64,000 nt of DNA. It comes from JASGMR01 sp963664675. GTDB taxonomy: Bacteria > Thermotogota > Thermotogae > Petrotogales > Kosmotogaceae. The notes beneath the pieces are model-generated. The model was not told the DNA's origin. It was given only the letters and a program-made list of their open reading frames with translations, and made no database searches. A program made the translations under genes and the position numbers. The stretch spans positions 992,001-1,056,000 of the forward strand of contig CAXXLB010000009.1 of assembly GCA_963664675.2 (NCBI GenBank), read 5' to 3'. Below, in pieces: positions 1-8,352 of this stretch. The first letter of the stretch is position 1. Each line of letters starts with the position of its first letter.

Positions 1-1155
1 CTTTCTTCAACCTCAAGAAATATTATAGCCATATCTTTGAGTATGCTTCTTCAATTGAGACTGAGAGAATTGGGAGCATCTCTGTTTCTCATAAGTATTC
101 TTTCAACCATAAAAGGAGGAATATCCGGATTTTCTTCTCCATTTTGGGGATCTATCTCCGATACAGGCAACAAAAAAAGATTAATAACGATAGTAATTTT
201 CCTCATTCCCGCATTTTTCTATCCCATTTATGGATTATCCGACATTCCGGTAACATTTCTGATTATTACAGGTATAATAGCTTTTTTTGATTCCGGGTTC
301 ACTCCGGTATCGCTCTCTCTTTCAATAAATTATTCGGATGGTTCAAAAAGAAACATTTCCAGGGAACTGTCGTTTTTGAATGCAGCAAACGCCGTTGGAA
401 TGTTTTTGGGGAGGATAATATTATCTTTAATTTTGTTATTTTTGACTATTAAGTATTCGATCTTATTCATGTCTATATTTGGAATTCTGGCATTGATTTT
501 TTCCATTTTTGTTTCTTATCCCGAAACCATTCAAAAAGAAAATATTACAGCAAACAAAAAGTTATTTTCAGGATTTTCAAATTTAAAAAAGTTGAAAAAA
601 AACGGTTTGTGGTCAATTTTTGTCGGTTCTTTTATCAGATTCGTTGGAGTCACCGGAACAACATCGGTAATTGCGGTTTTCATGACAGAAAAAATAGGAC
701 TTACCGATTCTTTTTCCATGGTTGTTGCTTCATTAGATCCTCTATTCATGTTCTTTTCCCACCTGTTTTTCGGAAAATTCATATATAAAATAGGAGCAAA
801 AAATTCAATAAACGTCGGTATTATCATGACGGTTATTTCTATTTTCTGTTTTGCCTTCGCGCAAAGCTGGATTTTGATAGGAATAGGTTGGCTTTTAATC
901 GGATTGGCTTTTGGAGGTTTTTGGATAGGTGTTACAACATACATTTCGATAAATATTGAAAAAGAAAACAGGGGAAAATATATGGGTTTACTGAGTACTA
1001 CCAGTACATTCGGTTCTATGCTGGGACCATTCTTAACCGGATTAATACTTTCAATAAATAATTCATACGTTATAATGTTCATAATTATGGCAATAATAAA
1101 TTTAACGGGATTTTTTATAATAAATATTTTTGCAAAAAGTGATATGGTGAACTGA
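1..1155 (+). CDS. MFS transporter, 5' end outside window
   Basis: The reading frame is open from base 1, so the N-terminus lies before the window; about 385 residues are visible. They are mostly hydrophobic, with about ten membrane segments. A loop near residues 40-60 (GSISDTGNKKRL) fits the major facilitator motif A between helices 2 and 3 (G-x-x-x-D-x-x-x-x-R/K). A second similar loop follows the central charged stretch KLFSGFSNLKKLKKNG. This is an inner-membrane permease driven by ion gradients; the substrate cannot be read from sequence. The stop is one base before the next start, so translation is probably coupled to the biotin ligase gene. Confidence 0.8.
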   Translation, partial: LSSTSRNIIAISLSMLLQLRLRELGASLFLISILSTIKGGISGFSSPFWGSISDTGNKKRLITIVIFLIPAFFYPIYGLSDIPVTFLIITGIIAFFDSGFTPVSLSLSINYSDGSKRNISRELSFLNAANAVGMFLGRIILSLILLFLTIKYSILFMSIFGILALIFSIFVSYPETIQKENITANKKLFSGFSNLKKLKKNGLWSIFVGSFIRFVGVTGTTSVIAVFMTEKIGLTDSFSMVVASLDPLFMFFSHLFFGKFIYKIGAKNSINVGIIMTVISIFCFAFAQSWILIGIGWLLIGLAFGGFWIGVTTYISINIEKENRGKYMGLLSTTSTFGSMLGPFLTGLILSINNSYVIMFIIMAIINLTGFFIINIFAKSDMVN

Positions 1156-1156
1156 G

Positions 1157-1879
1157 ATGATTTTGGGAGATAAAATAATTTCCTTTAATGAGATAGATTC
1201 AACTAATAAGTATGCGATAGACAATTACGACAAACTTTTATCCTCTACAGTTATATGGTCTCTTAAACAAACGGGAGGATACGGAAGATTTAAGAGAAAA
1301 TGGGTTTCACCAATTGGAGGATTATGGTTCTCCGCTATTTTTAAACCTTTAAAAAACAAAAATCCATACGATTACATTAAATATTTTTCCATCGCCATAT
1401 GTGAATATCTGAATGATTTATCGGTTAAAGCACAGATAAAATGGCCAAACGATATTATGGTAAACAAAAAGAAGATCTCCGGAATACTCTCTCAAACCGT
1501 TTATAGCGGACCGAAACTGATGGCTATTATCATAGGTATAGGTATCAATATAAACAATATTATAAACGAAGATCTGAAAGAAATAGCCACTTCTTTAAAA
1601 AATCTAACCGGGAAAGAATACAATCTCTCCAAAGTACTCACGGAAATTTTAAAAAGAACAAATAAAATAAAGAAAAAATATTATTCCTCAGTTTATGAAA
1701 GATATTTAAACAGAAGATGGAGAAAATATTTTGCATATTTAGAGGGTGATTTCATAACAGTAAGTCTCAATGACGGTAAAAAAATATCAGGAACGATTAT
1801 AAAGATCGCTCCTGATAAACTCATTTTAAAAGATGAAAACGAAAGCATCCGTTCAATTAACTGCGGTGAAATTATTTAA
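1157..1879 (+). CDS. birA: biotin--[biotin carboxyl-carrier protein] ligase, no HTH domain
   Basis: A 240-residue protein that attaches biotin to a carrier lysine through biotinyl-AMP. It begins FNEIDSTN (family FxxxxSTN), has a glycine/arginine loop at residues 40-49 (GGYGRFKRKW, equivalent to GRGRxGRxW), then KWPNDI near residue 95 and GIGININ, all hallmarks of the BPL/LplA catalytic fold. A small C-terminal SH3-like domain follows. The N-terminal DNA-binding domain of Escherichia coli BirA is absent, so it should act only as an enzyme. The loop reads GGYGRFKR rather than the usual GRGRxGR, a mild deviation. It starts one base after the MFS stop, and its last 8 bases overlap the convergent S4 gene. 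Confidence 0.88.
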   Translation: MILGDKIISFNEIDSTNKYAIDNYDKLLSSTVIWSLKQTGGYGRFKRKWVSPIGGLWFSAIFKPLKNKNPYDYIKYFSIAICEYLNDLSVKAQIKWPNDIMVNKKKISGILSQTVYSGPKLMAIIIGIGININNIINEDLKEIATSLKNLTGKEYNLSKVLTEILKRTNKIKKKYYSSVYERYLNRRWRKYFAYLEGDFITVSLNDGKKISGTIIKIAPDKLILKDENESIRSINCGEII

Positions 1880-2093
1880 TCACTTCTTCAATAAATTCGG
1901 CTTTATCATTTACAACTTTTATCTTCAACGTTCTATTGGAAAAATTAATCTGAATAATATCGTCATCTTTTATCTCCGCACCGGGTTTGGTTTTATTTCC
2001 GTTTTTCAATATAAACCCTTTTTTTATAGCATCTTGAGCCATTACTCTTCTTTTTATAATATGATTGTCCTTAAGAAATTTATCTAATCTCAT
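1872..2093 (-). CDS. small S4-domain RNA-binding protein, RqcP/Hsp15-like
   Basis: A 73-residue protein that is essentially one S4 domain: MRLDKFLKDNHIIKRR, AQDAIKKGFILKNG, then KPGAEIKDDDIIQI. This layout matches the RqcP (YabO)/Hsp15 group, which bind 23S rRNA or tRNA on the 50S subunit during ribosome rescue. That function is family knowledge, not shown here. The start lies 7 bases after the stop of the upstream secreted-protein gene and has only a weak ribosome site, so translational coupling is likely. The 3' end overlaps birA by 8 bases. Confidence 0.8.
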   Translation of the reverse strand: MRLDKFLKDNHIIKRRVMAQDAIKKGFILKNGNKTKPGAEIKDDDIIQINFSNRTLKIKVVNDKAEFIEEVIK

Positions 2094-2100
2094 AACAGGC

Positions 2101-3495
2101 TCATTTTAAAACGAATACACTCTCCAATATATTGTCTTCATATGAAGAGCCAAAATAAATTCCCGAATCGAATTCCATACCGAGCAAGCTTCCTAAGACG
2201 CCACCTGCATCGATAAATCCTTCAAAGAATTTCGTCCCTGTCAACGGGGAAATATCGGATAATTCATAATATACTTCGCTTTCAAGAGCGCTATCTGAAT
2301 TATTCAATATATTCATCGTACTCGGCTTATCCTTTAAAGAAAAATAAGCAACATTGTTATCCACCCACATGAAAGTTGGCGTTTCCGCTTCAGATCCTTC
2401 TTCCTGTTCCGGGACCATTCTTAAATAATCACCTTCATCTACATATTTCATTTCAAGTTCGTCCAATAAACTCTTCAATTTATCTTCTGAAGCAGCATAT
2501 CCAACTCTTACGACCACATCGATTGGATTAGGCGTTCCCAGAGATTCTCCGTCCGAAGTAGTCATAGGCATCATAGAGCTCATCAACGCCTCAGTATCTA
2601 ATGAAATATCTACCATAACCGACCCGGTCAAATCAATTATATACTCTTCAACAAATCCCAAAACCTCTTCTAATTCATCAAAATCCACCATATCTCCATC
2701 TTGTTGTAATATTGGTAATATATTTTTCTTAGCCAAGTTTACAACTCTTTCGTAATCTTCAAAACTCTTCATTTTGAACATCACTATTCCTGTATTGAGA
2801 TGTTCGGTATCTACCAATTCTCCCAATCCAGCGGGATCTATGATTTCGTCCATAAGGTCTGAATTAGCCGGGTCTACCAGTTCAGCAGTAGTTTTAGCAA
2901 TCAACGTTGAATTTTCAACAGAAACCTCGGTTTTTGATTCGATATCACTGTTCGACAGGTAATTAACGGCGAATACATTTTCGTTATCCGAGATTAAAAG
3001 ATTCGCATCAAAACCTTTTGCAGCTGAAGCGTAAGCATCTAAAGCACCAAAGAACAGATATGAACCATTCACTTCTATCTTGCTTTCAACATCAGCGCTT
3101 CCGGTCATACCAGATACCATACTAAAAATACTCTCAAACGTTTCTTTTACAACATCGGGTTTATCAACCGGTCCCATAATAATAATCATATCCGTGTCAT
3201 TGAAAAAAGCGAATGCTACACTTCCCCCAAATGAATCATATATTTCTTCGGGATCTATTTCCTGATTGTAAGCTGTTATTTCCACATACTGTTTTAATAT
3301 CATTTCGATACCAAGTGTATCCATAACAGTTCCTATAAGAACCGTTTCTTTTAATTTCGAATAAACTTCATCAATATTTTCACAGACAAAAACATCAGAT
3401 GAATCTGTAGGTATCATAGCAGCTAAATCTGTAATCGTTGCCATTCCCATAATTGCAATAATTGAAAACAAAACTAAAATAACGACCTTTTTCAT
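2101..3495 (-). CDS. secreted protein of unknown function, DUF3352-like
   Basis: A 464-residue protein with a clear N-terminal signal peptide (KK, then a hydrophobic stretch, then ITDLAAMIP). I chose the ATG at 3495 because AGGAGGT lies just upstream; an in-frame start 14 codons earlier lacks this and would spoil the signal peptide. The mature part is acidic and soluble, with alternating strands and helices and an internal repeat feel (DxxxxMIIIMGPVDKP, FKMKSFEDYERVV). The pattern of Phe/Gly-rich strands around IYDSFGGSVAFAF resembles DUF3352 proteins, which is a loose resemblance only. No catalytic motif is visible. It precedes the S4 gene in one transcription unit. Confidence 0.72.
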   Translation of the reverse strand: MKKVVILVLFSIIAIMGMATITDLAAMIPTDSSDVFVCENIDEVYSKLKETVLIGTVMDTLGIEMILKQYVEITAYNQEIDPEEIYDSFGGSVAFAFFNDTDMIIIMGPVDKPDVVKETFESIFSMVSGMTGSADVESKIEVNGSYLFFGALDAYASAAKGFDANLLISDNENVFAVNYLSNSDIESKTEVSVENSTLIAKTTAELVDPANSDLMDEIIDPAGLGELVDTEHLNTGIVMFKMKSFEDYERVVNLAKKNILPILQQDGDMVDFDELEEVLGFVEEYIIDLTGSVMVDISLDTEALMSSMMPMTTSDGESLGTPNPIDVVVRVGYAASEDKLKSLLDELEMKYVDEGDYLRMVPEQEEGSEAETPTFMWVDNNVAYFSLKDKPSTMNILNNSDSALESEVYYELSDISPLTGTKFFEGFIDAGGVLGSLLGMEFDSGIYFGSSYEDNILESVFVLK

Positions 3496-3567
3496 AAAAT
3501 ACCTCCTAAAATATAAAAAATCAATATATTTTACCATTTAAGTGACAAAATTATGTAACTAAATCGA

Positions 3568-3576
3568 TGTTATAAT
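3568..3576 (+). promoter_or_regulatory. extended -10 promoter for the ABC-2 permease
   Basis: TGtTATAAT, a perfect extended -10 element, lies about 30 bases before the permease start. No good -35 is present at normal spacing, which fits extended -10 use. The same TGn-TATAAT layout occurs before rimP and csaB. Confidence 0.55.
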
Positions 3577-3606
3577 ACCCATAGTCAAGTGGAGGTTTGC
3601 CGTTTT

Positions 3607-4743
3607 TTGAAAAAAGTATTCAGCCTTATAAAAAACGATCTTAAACTTTTTTTTTCATCCCGGGGATTTATTATCCTAATTATTTTGTTACCTTTTGTAT
3701 TAACACTGGTTTGTTCTTTGACAACCTCGATTGATCCATATACAAACTTAAAGATAGCATTTGTGAATGAAGATAAAAGCCTTTTCGGAATATTTTTTAT
3801 CAAATACGCTGCATCAATGTTCAAAGGAGACAATATATTTATTTACAATTCGAGGGAAGAATTGGATGAAAATATGAGTTCTCTTGATAGCGGGTTCATC
3901 ATCCCGGAAGGATTTGCAAATAAAATACTTTTTCAAAAACCCTCCGAATTGATTTTCATACCCAATCCGCGCTCACTCCAAACATCCATTGCAATTTATC
4001 AGGTTCTTTCAAATGTCCTAAAGGAGTTTAAAGCTCTTCCGGTTATTGCCGACCCGGAATTTATGAATGGCGTTGAAATAGACCCAAATTATGTTGCACC
4101 AATTCTAAAAGTTGAAGGTACCGATGAAAGCTATTTGAATTTCTCGTACTTTATGTTCCCGATTATTCTTTCAATATTCCTCATGTTGACAGCTATTGTA
4201 GGACTTTCATCATCCATACACGAAGAGGTTCAGAGAGATTTTTTGAAAATATATGCCATCGCGGGAATAGATAGTTTTAAATACTTACTGTCAAAATTCA
4301 TCAGTTATTTTTTAATTTTAACGCTCAATATGAGTATTTTCATACTTTTCGGATATTTTTCAAATCTGATAGTTAAAACTGATATCTTCGCTTTCTTCAT
4401 CATGACGATATTCTCAATAATATTTTATATATCCCTTGGCATTTTCATAACAGTCCTCTCAGGTACAGTGCGAAGTTCTCAATTTTTTGGTGTAGCGATA
4501 GGAGTCATTTTAATTATTTTAAGCGGTGTTATTATTCCTGCATCTATGTTTCCAGACTTACTGAGAGTTTTTACAGCATATTTTCCCACAACAAAGCTTT
4601 TGGAATATTTTCAGGGGGTTGTAATAACAGGCTATACATTCAACGACATATCTCCGATTATTGCTGAAGTCAGCTTATATTCAATTGGATTGTTTAGCCT
4701 TTCCATATTATTCTTCAAAAGATTTTTCAAATTTGAAAATTGA
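3607..4743 (+). CDS. ABC-2 type transporter permease
   Basis: About 378 residues with one N-terminal membrane helix (residues 15-40), a large extracytoplasmic domain (roughly 45-185), and five or six C-terminal helices. This is the standard topology of ABC-2 permeases of the YhgE/YbhR/NodJ type. The TTG at 3607 is preferred because GGAGG sits 11 bases before it; a GTG at 3589 overlaps that ribosome site. GVIIPASMFPD and FPTTKLLEYFQGV fit the conserved C-terminal ABC-2 region. No ATPase gene is adjacent, so its partner is encoded elsewhere. Export substrate unknown. Confidence 0.8.
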   Translation: MKKVFSLIKNDLKLFFSSRGFIILIILLPFVLTLVCSLTTSIDPYTNLKIAFVNEDKSLFGIFFIKYAASMFKGDNIFIYNSREELDENMSSLDSGFIIPEGFANKILFQKPSELIFIPNPRSLQTSIAIYQVLSNVLKEFKALPVIADPEFMNGVEIDPNYVAPILKVEGTDESYLNFSYFMFPIILSIFLMLTAIVGLSSSIHEEVQRDFLKIYAIAGIDSFKYLLSKFISYFLILTLNMSIFILFGYFSNLIVKTDIFAFFIMTIFSIIFYISLGIFITVLSGTVRSSQFFGVAIGVILIILSGVIIPASMFPDLLRVFTAYFPTTKLLEYFQGVVITGYTFNDISPIIAEVSLYSIGLFSLSILFFKRFFKFEN

Positions 4744-4746
4744 ATG

Positions 4747-4774
4747 TTGAATAGGATTCTTTTTATGGTATAAT
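4747..4774 (+). promoter_or_regulatory. promoter of rimP-nusA
   Basis: TTGAAT (-35, 4747-4752), a 16-base spacer, then TATAAT (-10, 4769-4774) preceded by TGg (extended -10). It begins just past the stop codon of the ABC-2 permease. Confidence 0.6.
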
Positions 4775-4791
4775 AATTTTAAAATTAAAAA

Positions 4792-4827
4792 CTCCCATCG
4801 GGAGAGGGCTTTAGCCCTCATTTTTTG
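4792..4827 (+). terminator. rimP leader hairpins, terminator-like
   Basis: Two adjacent hairpins lie between the rimP promoter and its ribosome site. CTCCC-atc-GGGAG is at 4792-4804, and GAGGGC-ttta-GCCCTC at 4804-4819 is followed by ATTTTTTG. The second has intrinsic-terminator form. The stems share base 4804, so they cannot both form fully. It may terminate the upstream permease transcript, attenuate rimP-nusA, or both. Confidence 0.6.
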
Positions 4828-4839
4828 TTTGGAGGTACT

Positions 4840-5298
4840 ATGAATATAAATCCAATAAAGAAATTGGCTGAAAAAGTTGCAAATGAGCTTGGTTATGTAA
4901 TCTACGATATAAAATTATCCAGAAGAAAAAACGTTAGTGATGTAATAATTAGAATAGATAAAAATCAGGGGTATATTTCCATAAATGATTGCAGTAAATT
5001 TTCAAAAAAAATGGGAGTTTTACTTGATAAAGAGGATGTTTTTCCATTCAAATACAATTTGAGAATCGAATCTCCCGGGGTTGAAAGAGAATTAAGAACC
5101 TTTGATGATTTTAAAAGATTCAAAGGGGAACCGGCAAAAATAATCTTCAATATTCCTGTTGAAAACAGATCTGCGATAGTAGGAAAAATAGAAAATTGTG
5201 AAGAGGATATGATAAAAATGCTTGAACTTGATACAAAAAAGGTATTCGAATTTCGCTACAATAATGTTAAAAAAGCAAATTTAAAATTAATTTTATGA
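4840..5298 (+). CDS. rimP: ribosome maturation factor RimP
   Basis: A 152-residue cytoplasmic protein needed for late 30S subunit assembly. The family pattern is clear: an N-terminal alpha/beta domain (ANELGYVIYDIKLSRR, then ISINDCSKFSKKMGVLLD), the conserved IESPGVERELRTFDDFKRFKGEPAKI near residues 78-105, and a C-terminal beta domain ending FRYNNVKKANL. The ATG at 4840 follows GGAGG with good spacing; an in-frame start five codons earlier would overlap the ribosome site. nusA follows after about 15 bases, the classic rimP-nusA order. Confidence 0.95.
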   Translation: MNINPIKKLAEKVANELGYVIYDIKLSRRKNVSDVIIRIDKNQGYISINDCSKFSKKMGVLLDKEDVFPFKYNLRIESPGVERELRTFDDFKRFKGEPAKIIFNIPVENRSAIVGKIENCEEDMIKMLELDTKKVFEFRYNNVKKANLKLIL

Positions 5299-5313
5299 AG
5301 GGAGGGTTATAGT

Positions 5314-6342
5314 ATGAACCTCAATTTATTAGAAGCACTTGACCAACTGGAATCCGAAAAGGGAGTTCAAAAAGAAGAAGTTTTAGAAATTTTAGAGAAA
5401 GCATTGCAAAGTGCATACAAAAAAAACTTTGTAACGGACAGCAACGTAGAAGTAACCATCGATAGACTCACTGGAGACATACTAGTTCATGAAATTTATG
5501 AAGTAGTTGAAGAAGTAGAAAATCCTTCCCTCCAGATCACGGTTGAAGATGCAAAAAAAATATCTTCCAAAGTACAGATTGGTGAACTGATCAAGAAGAA
5601 ATTGAATGTAAAAAAATTCAAGAGAATAGCTGCACAAACTGCAAGACAGGTTTTAGTTCAAAAGATAAGAGAACTGGAAAAGGAAAATCTTTTTTCCATT
5701 TATTCAGAAATGAAAGGAACCGTCACCACTGCTGAAGTTCTAAGAATAGGAGAAGAACTCATAGATATCAGAATTGGAAAATTGGACACAAAGATACCTA
5801 TTAGAGATTTTCAACATTCCGAATTACCTTCGCCCAATTCTTTGATAAAAGTATATGTAATAGACGTTATTCAAACACCCAGGGGTCCAAAAATGCTTGT
5901 AACAAGAAGATCGAAAGAATTCATAGAAGAATTATTAAAACTCCAAATCCCCGAAATTTCGAATGGAGAGGTTACTGTGAGAGCTATAGCCAGAGAAGAA
6001 GGGATCAGAACAAAAATCGCCCTGTCTTCCGATAATTACAAAGTTGATCCGGTTGGTTCCTGTATAGGTGAAGGTGGAACAAGAATAATGGAAATATTGA
6101 GAGAAATAAAACCTGAAAAAATTGATCTTCTGAAATGGAGTGACAGTCCTATAGAGATGATAAAAAACTCTTTGGCTCCAGCGGATGTTGTAGAAGTTAG
6201 GGTAAAAGATGAAAATGAAAAAGAAGCTCTTATAATTGTAGCGCCTTCACAATTATCTTTAGCAATCGGTAAGGGTGGACAAAACGCCAGACTTGCGGCA
6301 AAACTGACAGGGTGGAAAATAGATATAAAACCAATCATGTAG
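5314..6342 (+). CDS. nusA: transcription termination/antitermination factor NusA
   Basis: A 342-residue RNA-polymerase-binding protein controlling pausing, termination and antitermination. Domain order: an N-terminal polymerase-binding region (LEALDQLESEKGVQKEEVLEILEKAL, residues 1-125), an S1 domain (about 130-200), KH1 (REEGIRTKIALSS...DPVGSCIGEGGTRI) and KH2 ending with SLAIGKGGQNARLAAKLTGWKIDI. The two GxxG-type RNA-binding loops (GEGG and GKGG) are intact. It lacks the C-terminal acidic repeats of E. coli NusA, as is normal outside Proteobacteria. GGAGG precedes the ATG. Other genes that often follow nusA (rnpM, infB) are absent here. Confidence 0.96.
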   Translation: MNLNLLEALDQLESEKGVQKEEVLEILEKALQSAYKKNFVTDSNVEVTIDRLTGDILVHEIYEVVEEVENPSLQITVEDAKKISSKVQIGELIKKKLNVKKFKRIAAQTARQVLVQKIRELEKENLFSIYSEMKGTVTTAEVLRIGEELIDIRIGKLDTKIPIRDFQHSELPSPNSLIKVYVIDVIQTPRGPKMLVTRRSKEFIEELLKLQIPEISNGEVTVRAIAREEGIRTKIALSSDNYKVDPVGSCIGEGGTRIMEILREIKPEKIDLLKWSDSPIEMIKNSLAPADVVEVRVKDENEKEALIIVAPSQLSLAIGKGGQNARLAAKLTGWKIDIKPIM

Positions 6343-6391
6343 TATTTTCAGAAGATTTGTAACATTGTGTATTTGATTTGTAATTTTTTTA

Positions 6392-6436
6392 AAAAAATAA
6401 TCTCTATAATTACTTATGTAATAACGATTATTTTTT
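6392..6436 (+). promoter_or_regulatory. fur-like promoter with nested palindromes
   Basis: An 11-base perfect inverted repeat (AAAAAATAATC at 6392-6402 and GATTATTTTTT at 6426-6436) encloses a second palindrome ATTAC-ttat-GTAAT (6409-6422). That inner one overlaps a -10 box TATAAT (6405-6410). The position suits an autoregulatory operator of the downstream Fur-family protein. AT-only palindromes are common in DNA this AT-rich, so this is a candidate. Confidence 0.45.
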
Positions 6437-6463
6437 ATTTATATTTTATCAGGAGGTAGTTTC

Positions 6464-6934
6464 ATGCAGCAAGATGTTCTCAGAAGCGAACTACGAAGAA
6501 GAAAGCAAAGAATGACAGCACAAAGAGAGTTAGTTTTAAAGGCTTTTGCAGATACTGACGCTGAACATTTGAGTTCTGAGGAAGTTTACAGAAAAGTTCT
6601 CGAGAAAAGGTTGAGAATTAGTAAAGCGACAGTTTTTAGAACAGTGGAATTATTGGCAGAGGTGGGAATTCTCAGAAAAATAGTTTTTAGAGACGGTATT
6701 GTTAGATACGAGTTGGTAGAGGATACCGAAAATGAAGAACAACAAATAATATGTAATCAATGTGGAAAGGCATTCGATTTTTCTTTAGACAAAATAAATG
6801 ATTTACTCAAGTCGGCTGAAGAAAAAACGGGATTTAAAATTGAAGAAGTCCAGATCAAATTTTATGGTTTATGTCCTGAGTGCCAGGAAAGACTGGAAAG
6901 AATAAGAAAAGCAACTAATAGTGCACATATATAA
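6464..6934 (+). CDS. Fur-family transcriptional regulator lacking most sensor histidines
   Basis: A 156-residue protein with the Fur winged-helix domain (RRKQRMTAQRELVLKAF, then SKATVFRTVELLAEVGIL at residues 53-70) and a dimerisation domain. The structural zinc cysteines are present: C97-NQ-C100 and C137-PE-C140. The region that normally reads HHDHLIC reads EEQQIIC (residues 91-97). H35 and the near-terminal H155 are the only histidines in the protein. The regulatory metal site of Fur/PerR/Zur needs several histidines, so metal sensing is probably lost or changed. GGAGG precedes the ATG. The last 73 bases overlap comEC on the other strand. Confidence 0.88.
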   Translation: MQQDVLRSELRRRKQRMTAQRELVLKAFADTDAEHLSSEEVYRKVLEKRLRISKATVFRTVELLAEVGILRKIVFRDGIVRYELVEDTENEEQQIICNQCGKAFDFSLDKINDLLKSAEEKTGFKIEEVQIKFYGLCPECQERLERIRKATNSAHI

Positions 6935-8256
6935 GATAAATTCTCGCTTATATTTAAAACAAGATTGAGATCGGCCGCTTTTTTTATCAGAAAATCAAAA
7001 ACCCTTATCAGGTAATTGGTAAACGCTCCTATTATGAGTGAAACAGAATTTAGTTTTATAAATGAAAATAATAGTATGAGCATAACATTAATGTAAATTG
7101 GATACAAAAAAAGCGGTACAAACAATATCGTGAGCGGAACTGATAAGAGTGAAACGGAATCGAAGGTCACTATTTGCAAAGGTAATAAAGCTAATTGTGG
7201 AATACACCCGATCAAAAGTACTTTGAAGGATGTTTTTATTTTGCTTTCATTTACCCTTTCTGAAAAAATCAATAGTGCGGAAGTGGCAACAAAACTCAAT
7301 TGAAAAGATATATCCGCGATTATTATTGGTGATAATATTAAAAAGATTATTCCGCAAAGTCCTATTATATTTATAGAACTTTGGGGATAATCTATGAATT
7401 TGAATATTGTATATATTAAAAGCATCAAAAAAGCTCTTGATGCTGAAATTGAAGGACCTGTAGTCAACCAGTATAAAAAAGTTATAGAAAGTGAGAATCC
7501 AAGCTTAAATTTATAAGGCAGGAGAACCAAACTCACCATTGTGGTAATTAATAAATAGAATAGTCCGATATGAAATCCCGAAACAGCGAACAAATGGCCT
7601 ATACCAGATTTAGATATTTCGCTTTTTTCGTTTTTTGTCAATTTTTCTTTATCCCCAAAAATAATGGAGGAAATATATTTTGAATTAAGCCCATACTGTC
7701 TTATTCTTAAAAGTATGTTTTCTTTTATCGTTTCTCCTAAATTGATGAAAACATTATCAGTTGATACCTTACCGGCAATAGCACTATCAAAAGAATAGAA
7801 TGGATACCGGTTGGTTTTCTTCAAATACCCAACACTCCAAATTTTGTCACACTTATCCAGATTTGAATTCCTTGAAGACAAAAAAATCTTTCCATTGAAA
7901 TTTTCCCATTTTTCAACCCCATAAATTCTTATATTCTTAATATAAGAATAATCATTTGAAATCCTTTTATCAACAACACCTGTTATTTCATAACGAATAT
8001 CGTCAGGTTTAAAACAAGTTGAAAGAAATCCGGAAAAACTCCCTATAAAACACAGAAATATTTCAAAATAAATGAGAGGTTTTGCAGATTTATATAAAAG
8101 CAAAATTACAACCGATAAAACAGAAATGAAAACAAAAAAATTATAATTAATAAAAATTCCACCCAAAACCGATAAAGCAAAAATAATAAAAGAGATAAAA
8201 AGAGGAAATTTTACATTAAGGTTATAAAAGTTTTCATTACATATAATTTTTTTCAT
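6862..8256 (-). CDS. comEC: ComEC/Rec2-family DNA uptake channel protein
   Basis: A 464-residue polytopic membrane protein. An N-terminal membrane and soluble DUF4131-like region (about residues 15-190) precedes the Competence domain with its signature SKSGIGHLFAVSGFHIG (about 215-232) and LTTGPSISASRAFLM. It forms the inner-membrane channel for single-stranded DNA in natural transformation. The beta-lactamase-like C-terminal domain of long ComECs is absent; the protein ends in a last helix, LSYICALLVAFLILSSLSW. That helix is encoded antisense to the end of the Fur-family gene, so the overlap is real coding. I used the ATG at 8256 (MKKIICNENF); the longer frame adds 12 unlikely residues. Confidence 0.87.
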   Translation of the reverse strand: MKKIICNENFYNLNVKFPLFISFIIFALSVLGGIFINYNFFVFISVLSVVILLLYKSAKPLIYFEIFLCFIGSFSGFLSTCFKPDDIRYEITGVVDKRISNDYSYIKNIRIYGVEKWENFNGKIFLSSRNSNLDKCDKIWSVGYLKKTNRYPFYSFDSAIAGKVSTDNVFINLGETIKENILLRIRQYGLNSKYISSIIFGDKEKLTKNEKSEISKSGIGHLFAVSGFHIGLFYLLITTMVSLVLLPYKFKLGFSLSITFLYWLTTGPSISASRAFLMLLIYTIFKFIDYPQSSINIIGLCGIIFLILSPIIIADISFQLSFVATSALLIFSERVNESKIKTSFKVLLIGCIPQLALLPLQIVTFDSVSLLSVPLTILFVPLFLYPIYINVMLILLFSFIKLNSVSLIIGAFTNYLIRVFDFLIKKAADLNLVLNISENLSYICALLVAFLILSSLSWHSGHKP

Positions 8257-8316
8257 CCAGCAGCCCCTAAAATATAATAACATTAATTGCAAATTTTTTA
8301 TTATAACTCTTTATTG

Positions 8317-8325
8317 TGCTATAAT
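8317..8325 (+). promoter_or_regulatory. extended -10 promoter for csaB
   Basis: TGcTATAAT between the divergent comEC and csaB genes, 28 bases before the csaB start. No convincing -35 is seen. Confidence 0.5.
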
Positions 8326-8352
8326 CAGTTATGATCTTTTGGGGGAAGGAAA

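Noticed and set aside
531..1082. Long minus-strand frame opposite the MFS gene
   Set aside because: It is a shadow of a hydrophobic coding frame; no ribosome site and no recognisable motifs.
3589..3606. GTG start for the ABC-2 permease
   Set aside because: It would place GGAGG inside the coding region; the TTG at 3607 has proper spacing.
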